From NCBI GenBank assembly GCA_945833885.1, contig CAMAFY010000006.1, positions 1-64,000 on the forward strand: DNA of 64,000 bases. Direction: 5' to 3'. Positions 40,605 to 49,520 of this stretch are shown piece by piece. A program made the translations under genes and the position numbers. The notes beneath the pieces were generated by a model that was not told the DNA's origin, searched no databases, and saw only the letters and a program-made list of their open reading frames with translations. The DNA comes from an uncultured Bacteroidales bacterium (GTDB taxonomy: Bacteria > Bacteroidota > Bacteroidia > Bacteroidales > Bacteroidaceae). Each line of letters begins with the position of its first letter. Positions within the stretch are counted from its first letter, which is position 1.

Positions 40605-41282
40605 ATGAAAAAATTATTCTTTCCTGTATGTCTCGCTGTCGTGAGCCTTTCCATGACAAGTTGTCTCACCTCGGGCAATGGTTCCTTGTCTTCTCTCCTC
40701 TCATCTCAGGGAAGTTCCGCATCGACCATCGCCAGCAGTGTTGCAGGAGCCGTGGCAAACACCGGCACTCTTGAAAACATCCTCAGTTCTTTCCTTGGAA
40801 ACACAACGCTCAACGAAGCCTCCCTTTACGGAACTTGGACCTATCGTGGCGTGGACGTTGCTTTCGAGTCTGACAATCTTTTGGCCCAGGCTGGCGGTGC
40901 TGTCGTTGCCGGACAACTTGAAAGCAAACTCGACAGTCAACTCTCCAAGGTTGGTCTCAAGCCCGGAAGTTGCACATTCACCTTCAATTCCGACAAGACT
41001 TTCCAGGCAAACATTGGCGGAAAGGCCATCAACGGCACCTACGTCTACGACGCTTCTACGCGCAAAATCACGCTGACCGCCGCGCTCGGACTCTTCAATC
41101 AGATGGCAACCGTGGGTACTACCGCCACCGGTGTCAGCCTTCTCTTCGAGGCCGACAAACTCCTTTCGCTCGTCAATGCCGGAAGTTCCCTCCTCGGAGG
41201 CGGCAACAGCATGCTTTCAAGCCTTTCTGGTCTGGTCAGCAACTACAAGGGTATGAAGGTCGGACTTGGACTTTCCAAGTAA
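40605..41282 (+). CDS. DUF4923-family lipoprotein
   Basis: 225-aa exported lipoprotein. The lipobox LSMTSC places the lipidated Cys at residue 20. A Ser-rich stretch (NGSLSSLLSSQGSSASTIAS) precedes a compact beta-rich domain containing LYGTWTYRGVDVAFESDNLL and FTFNSDKTFQANIGGKAING, the lipocalin-like pattern of DUF4923. The family is common in Prevotella and Bacteroides and its role is unknown. The gene is flanked by repeats on both sides. Confidence 0.88.
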   Translation: MKKLFFPVCLAVVSLSMTSCLTSGNGSLSSLLSSQGSSASTIASSVAGAVANTGTLENILSSFLGNTTLNEASLYGTWTYRGVDVAFESDNLLAQAGGAVVAGQLESKLDSQLSKVGLKPGSCTFTFNSDKTFQANIGGKAINGTYVYDASTRKITLTAALGLFNQMATVGTTATGVSLLFEADKLLSLVNAGSSLLGGGNSMLSSLSGLVSNYKGMKVGLGLSK

Positions 41283-41287
41283 AATCT

Positions 41288-41542
41288 CCGGAAAGATTTC
41301 CACAAAAGTCCCGGACAGTTTCCACGTGTTTCACGGGGGCTTCCGCCGGCCCCGCTTTAGCATTCCGCCGGCCCCGCTTTAGCATTCCTGTCGGCATCGC
41401 TTTAGCATTCCGCCGGTACTGCTTTAGCATTCCTGCCGGTACTGCGCCGGAATACCGCCGATATCGCGGAGTTTACCGCGGATATGGGGGAAAGTTCCTG
41501 CCGATACCGTTGAAGTTCCTGCCGACATCGTGGAGATATACC
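41288..41542. repeat. 21-23-bp tandem array, about eleven units
   Basis: Units start at 41288, 41311, 41333, 41354, 41376, 41399, 41421, 41444, 41466, 41487, 41509 and a partial one at 41530. Four units share GCTTTAGCATTCC followed by GCCGGCCCC or TGCCGGTACT; later ones read GAAGTTCCTGCCGATACC-like. The array begins 6 bp after the lipoprotein stop codon and leads into element B. Confidence 0.88.
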
Positions 41543-41563
41543 TATTAATATTATAATATATGT

Positions 41564-41751
41564 GGTGGGTTCTATAAATTACCACCACTGAAAATTCTGT
41601 GAGCAAAACGGGTTACGTTTAGGCATTTTCAGGAAGTTTTCCGCCAGATGGGCGGTCCGGCGCGGCATTTGCCAGCGCATTGCGCGTATGGACCCTGCCG
41701 TCGGTCGCTGGAAAATCTCCGGTATTTCCAAACTAATTTATAGAACCCACC
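41564..41751. repeat. Inverted-end intergenic element, copy B
   Basis: GGTGGGTTCTATAAATT (41564-41580) and AATTTATAGAACCCACC (41735-41751) are perfect 17-bp inverted repeats bounding 188 bp. The left end also forms a small GGTGG/CCACC stem. The right end is 12 bp before the purH start codon. Confidence 0.9.
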
Positions 41752-41763
41752 TTTTTTATAGCC

Positions 41764-42357
41764 ATGCAAGATACGAAGAAGATAAAGACGGCACTTGTTT
41801 CCGTTTTCCACAAGGACGGTCTTGACGAACTCCTTGCCGAACTCCACGCTCAGGGCGTGCAGTTCCTTTCCACCGGTGGAACCCAGAGTTTCATCGAAAG
41901 TCTCGGTTATCCCTGTCAGAAGGTAGAGGATGTCACCACCTATCCCTCCATCCTTGGCGGTCGTGTGAAGACCCTTCATCCCAAGGTGTTCGGAGGAATC
42001 CTCGGCCGTCGCGGTCTTGAAAGCGACCGTGAGCAGATGGCGCAGTACGAAATCCCCGAAATTGACCTCGTCATCGTTGACCTCTACCCCTTCGAGCAGA
42101 CCGTTGCCAGCGGCGCTGACGATGCTGCCATCATCGAAAAGATAGACATCGGCGGCATCAGTCTCATCCGTGCCGGTGCAAAGAACTTCAATGATGTAGT
42201 CATTGTTCCCTCCAAGGCAGAGTATTCTGCCCTGCTTGACATCGTAAAGCAGCAGGGAGCGGCCACTACACTCGAGCAGCGCAAGTGGTTTGCCGCCCAG
42301 GCTTTCGGCGTAAGCAGCCATTATGACACTGCCATCCACGGCTGGTTCACCAAGTAA
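41764..42357 (+). CDS. purH: Single-domain IMP cyclohydrolase (PurH N-terminal half)
   Basis: 197-aa protein corresponding only to the MGS-like IMP cyclohydrolase domain of the bifunctional PurH, which closes FAICAR to IMP. Domain motifs are intact: FLSTGGTQSFIESLG, RVKTLHPKVFGGILGRR, VIVDLYPFEQTV, EKIDIGGISLIRAGAKNF and AAQAFGVSSHYDTAI. It then ends cleanly with FTK and a stop where full-length PurH (about 510 aa) continues into the AICAR transformylase domain; no trace of that domain follows. The transformylase must be encoded elsewhere or replaced. Confidence 0.9.
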   Translation: MQDTKKIKTALVSVFHKDGLDELLAELHAQGVQFLSTGGTQSFIESLGYPCQKVEDVTTYPSILGGRVKTLHPKVFGGILGRRGLESDREQMAQYEIPEIDLVIVDLYPFEQTVASGADDAAIIEKIDIGGISLIRAGAKNFNDVVIVPSKAEYSALLDIVKQQGAATTLEQRKWFAAQAFGVSSHYDTAIHGWFTK

Positions 42358-42426
42358 CATCGCAGCAGGGACACCGCGAAAGGGCTTTCCGCGATGAAAC
42401 CGTAGGGGACGAGCAGCAGTCTTCTG

Positions 42427-42503
42427 CCGCACTTTTCCGCTCATTTTCCAGCACTTTCCCCCTCCTTTTCCCGCCCATTTCCGTCCTTTCGCCGGAAGTT
42501 CTC
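42427..42503. repeat. 11-bp pyrimidine-tract array
   Basis: Seven consecutive 11-bp units, mostly of the form C-G-C-A-TTTTC (CCGCACTTTTC, CGCTCATTTTC, CAGCACTTTCC, CCCTCCTTTTC and onwards), put a T-tract on every helical turn. It lies 50 bp upstream of mreB. Confidence 0.75.
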
Positions 42504-42552
42504 ACCCCAAGCAAACAAAAAATCTTTATCCTCTTCCAATCAACAGCAACAA

Positions 42553-43608
42553 ATGGGAATGTTCTCGAACTTCTTTTCCTTCAAACGTTTCTTCTCGATG
42601 AAGCGCGAGCTGGCAATGGACCTCGGAACCGCCAATACCATCATCATCGCCGATGGTGAGATTGCCGTCAACGAACCGTCGGTGGTGGCCCTCGACCCCC
42701 ATACCGAGAAGACCATAGCCGTTGGCGAGCGTGCTAAACTCATGTACGAGAAGACCAACGATAAGATCCACGTAGTGCGTCCGTTGCGCGATGGAGTCAT
42801 TGCAGACTTCAACGCTTGTGAACTGATGATGCGCGGACTTATCCAAATGGTGAGCACGGGCCGCCATCTTTTCACCCCCACACTCCGCATGGTCATCGGT
42901 GTTCCTTCCGGTTCCACCGAGGTGGAACTCCGTGCCGTCCGCGACTCTGCCGAGCATGCCGGCGGTAGGGATGTGTATCTCATCTTCGAACCCATGGCGG
43001 CCGCCATCGGTATCGGCCTTGATGTCAATGCTCCTGAGGGGCAGATGGTGGTCGATATTGGCGGTGGTACCACCGAGATTGCCGTTATCTCCATGGGAGG
43101 TATCGTCAGCAACAACTCCATAAAGATGGCCGGTGACGACTTCACCGCCGACATCCGCGAGTACATGGCACGCCAGCACAATGTCAATGTGTCGGAGCGT
43201 ATGGCCGAACGTATCAAGATCAACGTCGGTTCCGCCCTTTCCGAACTTCCTGCCGACGAGGCTCCTGAGGACTTCACCGTGCATGGTCCTAACCGTATCA
43301 CGGCATATCCTATGGAGGTTCCCGTATGTTATCAGGAAATCGCCCACTGTCTGGAGCGTTCCATCGCGCGTATCGAGACGGCAGTCCTCAATGCCCTTTC
43401 CAATACTCCCCCCGAACTCTATGCCGATATCGTCAAGAACGGCATCTACCTCACGGGTGGAGGTGCCCTGCTCCGTGGTCTTGGCAAGCGTTTGACCGAC
43501 AAGATCAACATTCCTTTCCACGTTGCCAAGGATCCTCTCCTCTGTGTGGCCCGTGGAACAGGCAAGGCGCTTGAGAACATCGACGACTATCCCTGTCTGA
43601 TGCGCTGA
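42553..43608 (+). CDS. mreB: Rod-shape protein MreB
   Basis: 351-aa bacterial actin that organises elongation of the cell wall. Phosphate-1 motif AMDLGTANTIII, phosphate-2 VVDIGGGTTEIAVIS and adenosine motif YLTGGGALLRGL are intact. An N-terminal amphipathic segment (GMFSNFFSFKRFFSM) may anchor it to the membrane. It heads the mreB-mreC-mreD-mrdA-rodA cluster; an apparent terminator (43931-43968) separates it from mreC. Confidence 0.97.
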   Translation: MGMFSNFFSFKRFFSMKRELAMDLGTANTIIIADGEIAVNEPSVVALDPHTEKTIAVGERAKLMYEKTNDKIHVVRPLRDGVIADFNACELMMRGLIQMVSTGRHLFTPTLRMVIGVPSGSTEVELRAVRDSAEHAGGRDVYLIFEPMAAAIGIGLDVNAPEGQMVVDIGGGTTEIAVISMGGIVSNNSIKMAGDDFTADIREYMARQHNVNVSERMAERIKINVGSALSELPADEAPEDFTVHGPNRITAYPMEVPVCYQEIAHCLERSIARIETAVLNALSNTPPELYADIVKNGIYLTGGGALLRGLGKRLTDKINIPFHVAKDPLLCVARGTGKALENIDDYPCLMR

Positions 43609-44073
43609 TGTCCGTGACGGCACACTCCCTGCGGGTGTTCTCGAAAGAGGCCTGTTTCCGTAGGGGTGTTCCGCTTTTCGGCCGCCTTCGGACAAAGGAT
43701 GATGATGGGTGCTGCAAACGACGTCCATCATTCTCATCGTCATTCCGTGCTTCATGTTTTGTCCTTTTCCGTCCTTTTTCGGATAAAGGTTTCCGTACAT
43801 TCTCTCATATAGCGTGCTATATTACTGAATGAACAGTGACTTTCTGCCGGAAAAAGAGCGTAAGACGGCAATCCCCAGCCCGCAATACAACAGAAGTGTC
43901 AGCGGTGAAGAACCCTACTTATCATACATTCGGCTTCGCTTTCTTTTTGTGAAAGGCGAAGCCGTTTTGGCACGCTACCGGGCAATACCCCGCTTTTCTC
44001 CACTTTCCCACATGCCGTATAAGGAGGTTTTTGTAGCCTTTACCCTCCAAATTTTCCCCCAAGACAACAGAAT
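43609..44073. other. mreB-mreC gap with dispersed repeat block
   Basis: No gene is seen. Positions 43827-43870 (ATGAACAGTGACTTTCTGCC and onwards to AAGACGGCAA) closely match 3415-3458 inside element D. A TATAGCGTGCTATA palindrome lies near 43806. The terminator hairpin follows at 43931. Confidence 0.6.
43931..43968 (+). terminator. Intrinsic terminator between mreB and mreC
   Basis: CGGCTTCGCTTTC pairs with GAAAGGCGAAGCCG (one bulged G) and is followed by TTTT. It may attenuate read-through from mreB into mreC. Confidence 0.7.
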
Positions 44074-44940
44074 ATGCAAGTGTTTCTCGACTTCCTGCGT
44101 CGATACAATTATCTTTTCCTTTTCCTGATTCTGGAGATTCTCAGCATTCTCATGCTTGTTCGCTTCAACCGTTATCAGGGATACGTGTGGCTTACCGGCG
44201 CCAATGCCGTTACAGCCTCCGTCAATGGTGTGTATACTGACGCTGTCGCCTTTACCGAACTTCGCGAGGTGAACCGCGACCTTACGGATGTCAACATCCG
44301 TCTTCAGCAGGAAAACCGTGCCCTGCGCGAGGCACTTGCCGATGCGAAGTACGACACCACCTATACCCACCGCCGTGTTCTCGACGAACTTCAAGGCTAC
44401 CGGTTGATACCGGCGCGCGTGGTTGGCAACAAAATCCGCGTGGGGGCCGACAACTATCTCGTCATCAATCGGGGGTCGAAGGACGGTGTGACGGCAGAGA
44501 TGGGTGTGGTCAGCGGCGGTGGAGTAGTGGGAATCGTCTACCTCACCAACCGCCACCATTCGTTGGTGATGCCCATCACCCACAGCAAGTCGAGCATATC
44601 CTGCAGCGTGCGTGGACAGAACTATTTCGGCTATTTGCAGTGGGATGGCGCCAACACCCGCACGGCTTACGTTTCTGATGTTCCGCGATATGCCAAGGCC
44701 CGCAAGGGACAAGTCATCGAGACCTCCGGATATTCCAGCGTCTTCCCTCCCGGCATCTTCGTCGGACGCATCCATAAAGTCAGCAACGCTTCCGACGGAC
44801 AGAGTTACCGCCTCGACGTGGTTCTCGGCAACGATTTCGCCTCTCTCCGCGACGTCAGCGTCGTGGCTACACCCTATAAGGCGGAGGTCGACACCCTCAA
44901 ACGCCGTGCGGAGTTCATCGATATGAACAACGATAACTGA
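44074..44940 (+). CDS. mreC: Rod-shape protein MreC
   Basis: 288-aa single-pass membrane protein that links MreB to wall synthesis. TM near 14-31 (FLFLILEILSILMLVRF), a coiled coil around 75-95 (VNIRLQQENRALREALADA) and the beta-rich periplasmic domain containing YLVINRGSKDGVTAEMGVV and GQVIETSGYSSVFPPGIFVG. Length is normal. mreD follows after 53 nt. Confidence 0.95.
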   Translation: MQVFLDFLRRYNYLFLFLILEILSILMLVRFNRYQGYVWLTGANAVTASVNGVYTDAVAFTELREVNRDLTDVNIRLQQENRALREALADAKYDTTYTHRRVLDELQGYRLIPARVVGNKIRVGADNYLVINRGSKDGVTAEMGVVSGGGVVGIVYLTNRHHSLVMPITHSKSSISCSVRGQNYFGYLQWDGANTRTAYVSDVPRYAKARKGQVIETSGYSSVFPPGIFVGRIHKVSNASDGQSYRLDVVLGNDFASLRDVSVVATPYKAEVDTLKRRAEFIDMNNDN

Positions 44941-44993
44941 CGCTCTCCCGCCATTCTTCCCCCCTTTCTCCCAAGTTTCCTCCTGTCCATCCC

Positions 44994-45509
44994 ATGTTTC
45001 CCGTTTCCATCCAATACTTTTTCTTTGCCGTAGTCCTGATGTTGTCCCAGGTGTTGGTCTTCAACCACATCCACATCCTCGGCTATGCCATCCCCATGCC
45101 CTTCGTATATCTTGTGCTGATGCTCCACAGCAGCACCTCGCGATGGATGTATGTCCTGTGGGGTTTCATCGTGGGATTGGTCATCGACATCTTCAGCAAC
45201 ACCCTCGGCGAGAACGCTGCGGCGATGACGTTCCTCGGACTTATAGCGCCGCGTCTGCTCGATGTCTTCTCCCCTGCCGACCGTGGTGACGACGGTTTCA
45301 TCCCATCGCCCCATACCATGCAGTGGGGCGGTTACGTGCGATATGCCACGGCGGCCACGCTCATCTTCACCACTTTGTTCTTCCTGATGGAGAGTTTCTC
45401 CCTCTTCGATGTCGTGCGCCTGTGCATCCACATCGCATCCTCCTCCTTCCTGACTCTCCTCATCATCTTCGCCATCGAGCATCTCCGGCAGAACATGGCC
45501 CGGGTTTAA
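44994..45509 (+). CDS. mreD: Rod-shape protein MreD
   Basis: 171-aa membrane protein with about five helices. It is recognised by position between mreC and mrdA, its size and blocks such as FVYLVLMLHSSTSRWMYVLW and GLVIDIFSNTLGENAAAM. It is a partner of MreC in the elongation complex. Confidence 0.9.
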   Translation: MFPVSIQYFFFAVVLMLSQVLVFNHIHILGYAIPMPFVYLVLMLHSSTSRWMYVLWGFIVGLVIDIFSNTLGENAAAMTFLGLIAPRLLDVFSPADRGDDGFIPSPHTMQWGGYVRYATAATLIFTTLFFLMESFSLFDVVRLCIHIASSSFLTLLIIFAIEHLRQNMARV

Positions 45510-45780
45510 CCCCCTCTTTTTTTTGGCTTTACGCCAATACTGCCTGAGGTTCTCATGCCGTTGTCCCGTTAATGAATTGTAGCGTCCTCTTCCATTCCTC
45601 CCCCATCCTCGGACGCTCGGGACAGGTCCGTCGGACGCCGCGTTTCCCGCTGTGGCGGCCATGGCGGAAACGTACGGAACTTCCGGCAGCAAACATCCGC
45701 ATTTCTTGATGCGAAGTGCGGAACTTTCCGACGCAAACTTCCGAGGTTTCTTCCCAACCGTTCGAAAACGATAAACTCCC
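45510..45780. repeat. mreD-mrdA gap with 22-bp array
   Basis: Units at 45675-45696, 45697-45718, 45719-45740 and 45741-45762 begin CGGAACTTCC, CCGCATTTCT, CGGAACTTTC and CCGAGGTTTC, giving a 22-bp and a higher-order 44-bp period. They are the same unit type as 8640-8727, 29559-29646 and 58662-58749. The array ends about 18 bp before the mrdA start. Confidence 0.85.
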
Positions 45781-47631
45781 ATGCCCAAGGATTACAGTTT
45801 TGAAAAGCGCAAATACATCATCGGTGCGGTGGCTGTGGCCATCGTCACCCTGTACCTCGTGCGCATTTTCACCCTGCAAATCCTCAGCGACGACTATCGT
45901 CAGCGTGCCGACTCCAATGCTTTCCGCAAGGAAGTGCTGTTCCCCTCGCGCGGACTTATCCTCGACCGCAAGGGACGTCTGATGGTTTACAACGAACCGT
46001 CCTACAACATCAACGTCGTCATGCTCGACCAGCACGGCATCGACACCCTGGATTTCTGCAAGACCGTGGGCATTACCCGCGAGGAGTACATCGCCCGCAT
46101 GGCGGACATCAAGGATTCCAAGAAGCATCCCAACTATTCGCGCAACACGCCCCAACTCTTCATGAGCCAGATTCCCGCCGAGGAGTTCTCGAAAATCCGC
46201 GAAAAACTCTTCCGCTTCAACGGTTTCTCTGCCGAAAAGCGCTCCGTCCGCTGTTATGCCGGCCCGTGGGCAGCCCACGTCCTCGGCGATGTCGGCGAGG
46301 TGAATCAGGCCGACATCGATTCCGATGCCTATTATAAGAGCGGCGACTACATCGGAAAACTCGGCATCGAGCGGTCTTACGAGAAAGTACTGCGCGGCGA
46401 GAAGGGCAAACGCATCATGCTTCGCGACGTTCACGGCCGCACGAAGGGGCATTATATGGACGGCAAATACGATGTGGCTCCCAAGCCCGGACGCAATCTT
46501 ACCCTGGGCATCGACCTCGAATTGCAGGCCCTTGCCGAGCGCCTGTTGGAGGGCAAACTCGGTTCCATCGTTGCCATCGAGCCTTCTACCGGCGAAATCC
46601 TCTGCATGGCTTCGGCCCCCAGTTACGACCCCCGCCAGATGGTGGGCCGCGACCGCGGACTTCACCATACCGAACTTCAGAACGACCCCATGCGACCTCT
46701 GCTGAACCGTGCCATCATGGGTTGCTATCCCCCCGGTTCAACCTTCAAGCCTACGCAGGGACTCATCGGTCTTCAGGAGGGTGCCATCCACCCCAACACG
46801 GCGTTCCCCTGTGCCCACGGCTTCAACTACAAGGGATTGCATCTCGGATGTCATGCCCATGCCTCCCCCATGCCCCTCATTCCCGCCCTCGGAACCTCCT
46901 GCAACGCCTTCTTCTGTTGGAATCTGATGCGAATGTTCGGCAACCGTGGCAAGTATGGTTCCGTACAGGGCGCCATGACCCGTTGGAAGGACCATCTCGT
47001 CAGCATGGGCTTCGGCTATAAACTCGGCATCGACCTTCCCGGCGAACGCCGTGGAATGATACCCAATGCCCAGTACTACGACAAGGCTTATCGCGGGTCG
47101 TGGAACGCGCTGACCGTCATTTCCATCTCCATCGGGCAGGGCGAGGTCACCGCCACTCCCTTGCAGATTGCCAATCTCTGCGCCACAATCGCAAACCGTG
47201 GCTACTACTATATCCCCCATGTCGTCCATTCCGTCCAGGGCGAAAGCATCGATACGCTCTACACCCGGCGGCATTATACCATGGTCGACCCCAAATGGTA
47301 TGCCTACGTTGTCGCAGGAATGCGCAAGGCTGTCCTCAGCGGAACCTGCGTGGGAGCCAACATTCCCGGCTACGAGGTCTGCGGAAAGACGGGAACGGCA
47401 CAGAACCGTGGCGCCGACCACTCGGCGTTCATGGGATTCGCACCTATGGACAAGCCGCGCATCGCCGTGGCGGTCTACGTGGAGAACGGAGGTTTCGGTG
47501 CATACTACGGCGTTCCCATCGGCAAACTCATCATGGAACAGTATCTCAACGGCGCCCTTTCGCCGGAATCCGAGCAGAAAGCCGAGGAATTCCAGCACAA
47601 AAGAATCAACTACGGTACGCGGGTCCGCTGA
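45781..47631 (+). CDS. mrdA: Penicillin-binding protein 2 (elongation transpeptidase)
   Basis: 616-aa class B PBP that cross-links peptidoglycan during elongation. TM near residues 11-29, then the pedestal domain (FPSRGLILDRKGRLMVYNEP). The transpeptidase domain has Ser320 in GSTFKP (SxxK), SCN in GTSCNAFFCW (SxN) and KTGTAQ (KTG). Its partner glycosyltransferase RodA follows after 304 nt that contain a 71-bp mini-element. Confidence 0.96.
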   Translation: MPKDYSFEKRKYIIGAVAVAIVTLYLVRIFTLQILSDDYRQRADSNAFRKEVLFPSRGLILDRKGRLMVYNEPSYNINVVMLDQHGIDTLDFCKTVGITREEYIARMADIKDSKKHPNYSRNTPQLFMSQIPAEEFSKIREKLFRFNGFSAEKRSVRCYAGPWAAHVLGDVGEVNQADIDSDAYYKSGDYIGKLGIERSYEKVLRGEKGKRIMLRDVHGRTKGHYMDGKYDVAPKPGRNLTLGIDLELQALAERLLEGKLGSIVAIEPSTGEILCMASAPSYDPRQMVGRDRGLHHTELQNDPMRPLLNRAIMGCYPPGSTFKPTQGLIGLQEGAIHPNTAFPCAHGFNYKGLHLGCHAHASPMPLIPALGTSCNAFFCWNLMRMFGNRGKYGSVQGAMTRWKDHLVSMGFGYKLGIDLPGERRGMIPNAQYYDKAYRGSWNALTVISISIGQGEVTATPLQIANLCATIANRGYYYIPHVVHSVQGESIDTLYTRRHYTMVDPKWYAYVVAGMRKAVLSGTCVGANIPGYEVCGKTGTAQNRGADHSAFMGFAPMDKPRIAVAVYVENGGFGAYYGVPIGKLIMEQYLNGALSPESEQKAEEFQHKRINYGTRVR

Positions 47632-47935
47632 TCAGGCTCCGCCCGTCTTTCCCCCTCCGGTGGCAAAAGTGTCGGATCGCATCCTTCGTTTTCTCGTCAT
47701 GGCATAGCGCAAACAGTTTCCTACTGCTTCCGCTCTGCTCATCTGGCTTAACGAAGACGTGCCGCGAAGAGCGGCGTTCCTAATGGTGATGTTCTGCGGA
47801 AACCACCTTCAATCCCTCACATACCGGTATGAAACTCCTGCAGGTGCTCTGCCGGCTTTTGCGGCAAACAGGTGCTGCCCACCACCCGCACCGATAAGAA
47901 TCCCCACAAATCCATATCACAACCAACGTATTCCG
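47632..47935. other. mrdA-rodA gap containing a 71-bp mini-element relative
   Basis: No gene is seen. Positions 47689-47759 (TTTTCTCGTCATGGCATA to CTGCTCATCTGGCTTAACGA and AGACG) match both ends of the 71-bp insertion in the IS1380 remnant at 59405-59475, but the middle differs (a GCG/CGC-bounded segment instead of CGAGCAAGCTCG). The rodA frame is open from 47759 but is not family-like before 47936. Confidence 0.6.
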
Positions 47936-49390
47936 ATGCGCGAAAAATCCATAAATCCAATCTTCCGAACCGACGGCTGGGTGCTCCTCCTCTATGTGCT
48001 GCTCCTCGTCTGCGGATGGCTCAGTGTGTGCGGAGCGAGCCACAACATCGGCGATGTCGATTTCTTCTCCTTCGATTCGCGCACGGGCAAGCAGTTGGTG
48101 TGGATAGGATGTTCCTTCGGACTTGGAGCATTCCTGCTGATGATTGAGGACCGCTACTACGAAATCCTTGCCGATGTCTTCTATTGGTTCATGATGTTGC
48201 TGCTCTTCATCACGCCCTTCATCGCCCACGATGTCAAAGGTTCACGCTCGTGGATACCGTTGGGTCCGCTAAGTCTGCAGCCCGCCGAGTTCGCCAAGTG
48301 CGCCACGGCGCTCGCTCTTGCCAAACTTATCAACCAGTATGGCTTCACGCTCAACAAGCGTCGTTGCCTTGTCCGTGCCGCGGCATTGGTGTTGCTCCCG
48401 TTTCTTCTCATTGTCATGCAGAAGGAGACGGGTTCCGCGCTGGTCTATTGCGCCTTCAGCCTGATGTTCTACCGCGAGGGCATGCCCGGTTGCATCCTGT
48501 TCTGTGCCGTCGCCGCCGTCGTTTATTTCGTCGTCGGCCTGGGATATAGCATCACTCCCCTCCCCGGAACCCTCGGCGACGTCGGTGAATTTCTGGTCCT
48601 CAATCTCATCTGGATCTTCTGCATCGCCATGGTCCGCATCTACATTCCCCGCCAGCCTGAGCATATCCGCCGTCTCCTTTTGGCGGGACTTGCCGTCAAC
48701 GTGGTGGCGTGGAGCGTCTCTGCCATCATCGTTCCCTTCGACATCTCGTGGGCGATACTCGCCTTCGACGTCTTCGTTGCCGCCTATCTGGGATGGATGT
48801 GGGCGGGCCAGCGCCTGACGCAATGGTTCCTGATCTCCATCTTCGCCATCAGCAGCATGGGATTCTTCTATCTTTCCGACTTCACCCTCAACCATGTGAT
48901 GAAGGGATATCAGCGTACGCGCATCTGTGTGCTGCTGGGAATCGAGGAAGACCGCGACGCCGCCTACAACGTCAACCAGTCGAAAATCGCCATCGGTTCG
49001 GGAGGTCTCACCGGCAAAGGCTTCATGAACGGCACGCAGACCAAGTTGGATTACGTGCCGGAACAGGACACCGACTTCATCTTCTGCACCGTCGGCGAGG
49101 AGGAAGGTTTCGTGGGTGCCGCCTTCGTCCTCGGACTTTTCCTTGCCCTCATCCTGCGTCTGCTGGTGCTTGCCGAGCGGCAGGTGACGACTTTCGGGCG
49201 CGTTTTCGGCTATTCCGTGCTGAGCATTCTCCTGTTCCATGTGTTCATCAACATCGGCATGGTCACAGGTCTTGCCCCCGTCATCGGCATTCCGCTGCCC
49301 TTCTTCTCCTATGGCGGCTCGTCGTTGTGGGGATTCACCCTCCTCCTCTTCATCTTCCTCCGTATCGATGCCGGGCGCAAACGCCGGTAA
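47936..49390 (+). CDS. rodA: Peptidoglycan glycosyltransferase RodA
   Basis: 484-aa SEDS-family glycosyltransferase working with PBP2. About ten membrane helices; conserved blocks are GSRSWIPLGPLSLQPAEFAK, MQKETGSALVY, QTKLDYVPEQDTDFIFCTVG (containing the catalytic-loop Asp/Glu region) and GIPLPFFSYGGSSLWG. Start MREKSINPIFRTDGW is chosen because the 59 upstream codons of the open frame are unlike the family. It is longer than E. coli RodA (370 aa) owing to a larger middle section, as in other Bacteroidetes. Confidence 0.94.
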   Translation: MREKSINPIFRTDGWVLLLYVLLLVCGWLSVCGASHNIGDVDFFSFDSRTGKQLVWIGCSFGLGAFLLMIEDRYYEILADVFYWFMMLLLFITPFIAHDVKGSRSWIPLGPLSLQPAEFAKCATALALAKLINQYGFTLNKRRCLVRAAALVLLPFLLIVMQKETGSALVYCAFSLMFYREGMPGCILFCAVAAVVYFVVGLGYSITPLPGTLGDVGEFLVLNLIWIFCIAMVRIYIPRQPEHIRRLLLAGLAVNVVAWSVSAIIVPFDISWAILAFDVFVAAYLGWMWAGQRLTQWFLISIFAISSMGFFYLSDFTLNHVMKGYQRTRICVLLGIEEDRDAAYNVNQSKIAIGSGGLTGKGFMNGTQTKLDYVPEQDTDFIFCTVGEEEGFVGAAFVLGLFLALILRLLVLAERQVTTFGRVFGYSVLSILLFHVFINIGMVTGLAPVIGIPLPFFSYGGSSLWGFTLLLFIFLRIDAGRKRR

Positions 49391-49520
49391 ACATCGCTGC
49401 TCCTGGGAGATGATGCCCATCGGCATCCTGCGGAACTCTCCGTCTTTGAATTACCATACACCATAAAGGTGGCGAAATACATCCCGCCTTCAATTTACAG
49501 AACCCTTCATAAGTTCTTTT

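Noticed and set aside
48269..49426. 385-aa minus-strand frame opposite rodA
   Set aside because: Charged shadow of a membrane-protein gene.
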